Below are positions 61,237 through 64,000 of a DNA stretch of 64,000 bases, piece by piece (position 1 is the first letter of the stretch; each line of letters opens with the position of its first letter). The translations under genes and the position numbers were made by a program. The DNA comes from Lachnospiraceae bacterium. Lineage in GTDB: Bacteria; Bacillota; Clostridia; Lachnospirales; Lachnospiraceae. The notes under the pieces are model-generated. The model saw only the letters and a list, made by a program, of their open reading frames with translations, had not been told where the DNA came from and did no database searches. The DNA is taken from the NCBI GenBank assembly GCA_021205755.1, contig JAJPWX010000009.1, forward strand, positions 1 to 64,000, given 5' to 3'.

Positions 61237-62292
61237 TTAATCTTCCGTCCCGACCTTTGTCTTTAATGCCTCGTTCGCAATCCGCTCACACAGATCTTCA
61301 AATGGAATCCCCACCGCTTCTGCTTCCTGCGGCAAAAGGCTGGTCTGCGTCATTCCCGGAAGTGTATTGATTTCAATAAACCAGATTTTCCCTGCTTTAT
61401 CAATGATAAAATCCGCCCGTGAATAGACACGAAGATTCAGCGCATGCGCCACCTTCAGCAGCATTTCTCCCATCTCTTTTTCCTCTGATGGCAGAATATC
61501 CGCGGGAGTGCGCTCGTAAGCAAGGCCTTTCTGGTATTTATTTTCATAATTGTAGAATTCTTTTTCTACAATGATCTCAATCGAAGGAAGCGCCTGGTCA
61601 TTCAGAAATCCCATCTGAATCTCGCGCCCCTCAATATACTGTTCAAAGATCAGCCGCGTGCCGCGGTTGCTCTCAAGAACCGCCCGCAGCTCGGCGGGGT
61701 GTTTTACAATATAAACTCCAATCGAAGAGCCGCCGTTTGGCACTTTTACGACAATCGGAAGCGGAACTTCGCACATAGCCGCCTCAATGGCTTCGTCATT
61801 CGTGATTTCGCGAATCTCCCAGTCCGGTACAGCCACGCCTGCCGCTTTAGCCAGCACCTTAGTCAGGTGCTTATCCATAGCGATACCGCTGCCCAGATAA
61901 TCCGAGCCGGTATAGTGTACCCCCATCAGATCAAGCGCAGCCGGAATTCGCCCGTCCTCGCCGCTGCCGCCGTGCAGCGCCAGAAAGACCACATCCACTT
62001 CCTGGCAGAGCCGCAGGACATTCGGCCCAAGCAGGCGGTTTTTGCACTCCGGATGCGCAGCTTTCAAGGCTTTCAGATCCGGCACTTCCGTCGAGATCCG
62101 TTTCCAGTCCTCACAGATTTCTTCCCGGTATAACTGGTCAATGTCAGCATCCGCGTCCGCGACTCCGATATAAGAATCGATAATCGCCACCTGATGCCCC
62201 CTCTTCCGCAGAGCGCCCGCGATCATCGCGCCAGAGCTCAGCGAAACATTACGCTCCGGACTATAGCCTCCCGCAAGAACCAGAATATTCAT
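61237..62292 (-). CDS. ddl: D-alanine-D-alanine ligase
   Basis: A 351-residue ATP-grasp ligase making the D-Ala-D-Ala end of peptidoglycan precursors. Features are LVLAGGYSPERNVSLSSG, LALHGGSGEDGRIPAALDLMGVHYTGSDYLGSGIAMDKHLTK, VVKVPNGGSSIGVY, YSRADFIID and WFIEINTLPGMTQTSLLPQEA. The omega-loop tyrosine region reads KYQKGLAYERTPAD, somewhat unlike the usual KY motif, so substrate choice should not be assumed. The ATG at 62292 has GGAAGGTGG upstream. Confidence 0.92.
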   Translation of the reverse strand: MNILVLAGGYSPERNVSLSSGAMIAGALRKRGHQVAIIDSYIGVADADADIDQLYREEICEDWKRISTEVPDLKALKAAHPECKNRLLGPNVLRLCQEVDVVFLALHGGSGEDGRIPAALDLMGVHYTGSDYLGSGIAMDKHLTKVLAKAAGVAVPDWEIREITNDEAIEAAMCEVPLPIVVKVPNGGSSIGVYIVKHPAELRAVLESNRGTRLIFEQYIEGREIQMGFLNDQALPSIEIIVEKEFYNYENKYQKGLAYERTPADILPSEEKEMGEMLLKVAHALNLRVYSRADFIIDKAGKIWFIEINTLPGMTQTSLLPQEAEAVGIPFEDLCERIANEALKTKVGTED

Positions 62293-62364
62293 GTTCGATT
62301 TTCCACCTTCCATTTTCTATTACCAGACTCCCTCTGCCAGAAAGAGTTCGTCGCCCCTGTATTT

Positions 62365-63639
62365 TTATCGGTAGATAATATCCTCTCTCGCCGGCCCATT
62401 GGAAACCATCGTGATCGGGAAACCGATCTGTTTCTCAATAAATTCCACATATTTGCGGCAATTCTCCGGCAGATCCTCGAATTTGCGGATGCCGCGGATG
62501 TCGCACTTCCAGCCCGGAAGCGTCTCCAGAACCGGCTTCGCCTTTTCCAGCTTCACCGTCGTCGGAAATTCCGTCGTCACTTCGCCGTCGATCTCATAGC
62601 CGACACAGACCGGAATTTCATCCAGATAGCCCAATGCGTCGAGAACCGTAAACGCCACCTCGGTCGCGCCCTGCATCTGGCAGCCATATTTGGACGCAAC
62701 ACAGTCAAACCAGCCCATTCTCCTCGGACGTCCGGTTGTCGCGCCATATTCTCCGCCATCGCCGCCGTGATTGCGCATCAAATCAGCCTCTTCTCCAAAA
62801 ATCTCACTGACAAACGCGCCCGCGCCAACTGCGCTGGAATAAGCCTTGCTGACCGCCACAATCCGCTTGATCTCATACGGCGGCACGCCTGCGCCTACCG
62901 CACCGTAACCGGCCAGAGTCGAAGAAGACGTCACCATCGGATAGATGCCGTGATCCGGATCCTTCAGCGTACCGAGCTGTCCCTCCAGCAAAATGGTTTT
63001 TCCTTCCCTCAGGGCTTTTGCCAGGAATGCGCCCGTATCGCCGACAAATGGAGAAATCTGGTCGCGGTAGCCGCGCAATTCTGCAAGAATTCCCTCTACC
63101 GTCAGAAGCGGCTTGTGGTACAGATGCTCCAGCAATGGATTTTTTAATTCGCAGATACGCTGTGCCTTTTCTTTGAGCGTATCCTCATCGAAAAGCTCGC
63201 TCACCTGGAAGCCGACTTTGGCAAATTTATCCGAATAGAACGGCGCGATGCCGGATTTGGTCGAGCCAAACGACTTGCCCGCGAGGCGTTCCTCCTCATA
63301 CGCGTCAAGCAGAATATGATAGGACATCACAATCTGCGCACGGTCTGATACCAGAATATGCGGCATCGGGACGCCGCGGTCCACCAGATTCTGAATCTCT
63401 TTGATCAGAAGCGGGATATTCAGCGCAACACCATTGCCGATAACGCTCGTCGTGTGGTCATAGAACACACCGGACGGCAGCGTATGCAGCGCAAATTTGC
63501 CATAATTGTTGATGATGGTGTGTCCGGCGTTTGCCCCACCCTGGAAACGCACAACAATGTCAGCCTTTTCCGCCAGCATATCCGTAATCTTTCCTTTTCC
63601 TTCGTCTCCCCAGTTTGCTCCTACGATTGCCTGTACCAT
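62365..63639 (-). CDS. purA: adenylosuccinate synthetase
   Basis: A 424-residue GTP-dependent enzyme converting IMP to adenylosuccinate. It has GANWGDEGKGKITDMLAEKADIVVRFQGGANAGHTI, GNGVALNIPLLIKEI, LLEGQLGTLKDPDHGIYPMVTSSST, GAGAFVSE, GEYGATTGRPRRMGWFD and VSNGPAREDII. The second residue of the usual GAQWGDEGKGK loop is changed (N for Q), as in some clostridial enzymes. It lies downstream of purB on the same strand; both act in AMP synthesis. Confidence 0.96.
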   Translation of the reverse strand: MVQAIVGANWGDEGKGKITDMLAEKADIVVRFQGGANAGHTIINNYGKFALHTLPSGVFYDHTTSVIGNGVALNIPLLIKEIQNLVDRGVPMPHILVSDRAQIVMSYHILLDAYEEERLAGKSFGSTKSGIAPFYSDKFAKVGFQVSELFDEDTLKEKAQRICELKNPLLEHLYHKPLLTVEGILAELRGYRDQISPFVGDTGAFLAKALREGKTILLEGQLGTLKDPDHGIYPMVTSSSTLAGYGAVGAGVPPYEIKRIVAVSKAYSSAVGAGAFVSEIFGEEADLMRNHGGDGGEYGATTGRPRRMGWFDCVASKYGCQMQGATEVAFTVLDALGYLDEIPVCVGYEIDGEVTTEFPTTVKLEKAKPVLETLPGWKCDIRGIRKFEDLPENCRKYVEFIEKQIGFPITMVSNGPAREDIIYR

Positions 63640-63827
63640 ATAAATTTACCGCCTTTCCGTGAAACCATGCGTTTCACAGTTTTTATCAATGATTTCATCT
63701 GTGTTTTTTATGTAGGATTCACACATAAAATAATTGCGAATCAACGTTCTCCCAAACCATTCTGCAATTTTCAGGGTTCGGTTTGAACGGCATTTCTCTT
63801 CAATCTCTGAGCAGAATAAGCAGGTTA

Positions 63828-64000
63828 TTACACGTTAATTTCTGCCTTCACACCGAGCAGCTCCTTATTCTCGTCAAGAACCGGCTGCACAACATCCCTG
63901 GCAAACCGCTCCACCTGCTCTTTGGAGCGCCCGATATAACGGGATGGTTCCATAGATTTCTGTAAATCCTCCAGCGAAAGATTAAACGCCGGGTCGGCCG
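63828..64000 (-). CDS. purB: adenylosuccinate lyase, C-terminal end (runs off the window)
   Basis: The last 57 codons, read from the right edge: ADPAFNLSLEDLQKSMEPSR, then YIGRSKEQVERF, VVQPVLDENKELL and GVKAEINV before TAA. This matches the C-terminal end of adenylosuccinate lyase as I recall it. The catalytic part lies beyond 64000. It stands 188 bases before purA. Confidence 0.85.
   Translation of the reverse strand, partial: ADPAFNLSLEDLQKSMEPSRYIGRSKEQVERFARDVVQPVLDENKELLGVKAEINV

Overview
The window looks like a chromosomal stretch from a gut-type Clostridia, most likely a Lachnospiraceae. Supporting signs are strong AAGGAGG ribosome binding sites, a T-box ahead of pheS, DUF1836, YerC/TrpR-like and SpoIID-domain proteins, a secG-smpB pair next to enolase, many Ser/Thr/Glu-rich secreted proteins, a GH25 lysozyme with cell-wall-binding repeats and a TnpV remnant. 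Base composition is balanced (roughly half G+C by eye), with AT-rich islands around mazEF (about 12.7-13.5 kb) and the dUTPase-like membrane protein (about 20.8-21.8 kb). No tRNA, rRNA, CRISPR array or prophage was seen. Most genes lie on the minus strand.

Layout. 0-7 kb: TnpV remnant, rRNA methyltransferase RlmD, an acidic membrane protein, PcrA helicase, a small unknown protein, DUF1836 and YerC. 7-12.6 kb: a large PAS/GGDEF/EAL protein facing a two-component system. 12.6-16.2 kb: a mazEF pair with a palindromic operator and a large secreted tannase-like esterase. 16.3-21.7 kb: phosphohexomutase and a metallo-beta-lactamase-fold protein with overlapping ends, a structured leader before a secreted NlpC/P60-like protein, and an AT-rich dUTPase/dCTP-deaminase-like protein fused to three membrane helices. 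21.7-28.1 kb: queA, a phosphatase, and pheST under a T-box enlarged by repeat DNA. 28.1-35 kb: sugar genes (GH78-like, GH3, GH13) around a scar where an ABC permease and a GH39 xylosidase are both cut off at their 5' ends, plus a small hydrophobic-peptide cassette. 35-47.5 kb: BrkB-like, SpoIID-like, glycine-rich protein, smpB, secG, eno, a histidine-free HtrA homologue, GH25 lysozyme, gpmI and an AbgB-like hydrolase. 47.8-64 kb: amino-acid ABC transporter, thiamine pyrophosphokinase, DUF308 protein, CarD, MATE pump, SH3 lipoprotein, PepV, fructokinase-like kinase, cation:proton antiporter, Ddl, PurA and the end of PurB.

How the genes work together. eno, gpmI, the phosphohexomutase and the sugar kinase serve central carbon metabolism. 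The SpoIID-like, GH25, NlpC/P60, SH3 and HtrA-like proteins form a scattered envelope and wall set. The ABC cassette and two M20 peptidases fit amino-acid and peptide scavenging.

The most interesting parts are non-standard: the dUTPase-like/transmembrane fusion; a tandem array of covarying hairpins at 54.8 kb; the structured leader at 19.3 kb; the peptide cassette at 33.2 kb whose apparent start codon is ATA; repeat insertions in the pheST T-box; the HtrA homologue with no histidine; and low-complexity inserts that recur in otherwise ordinary cytosolic enzymes. Functions are assigned from motif recognition and remembered family features; no database search was run.
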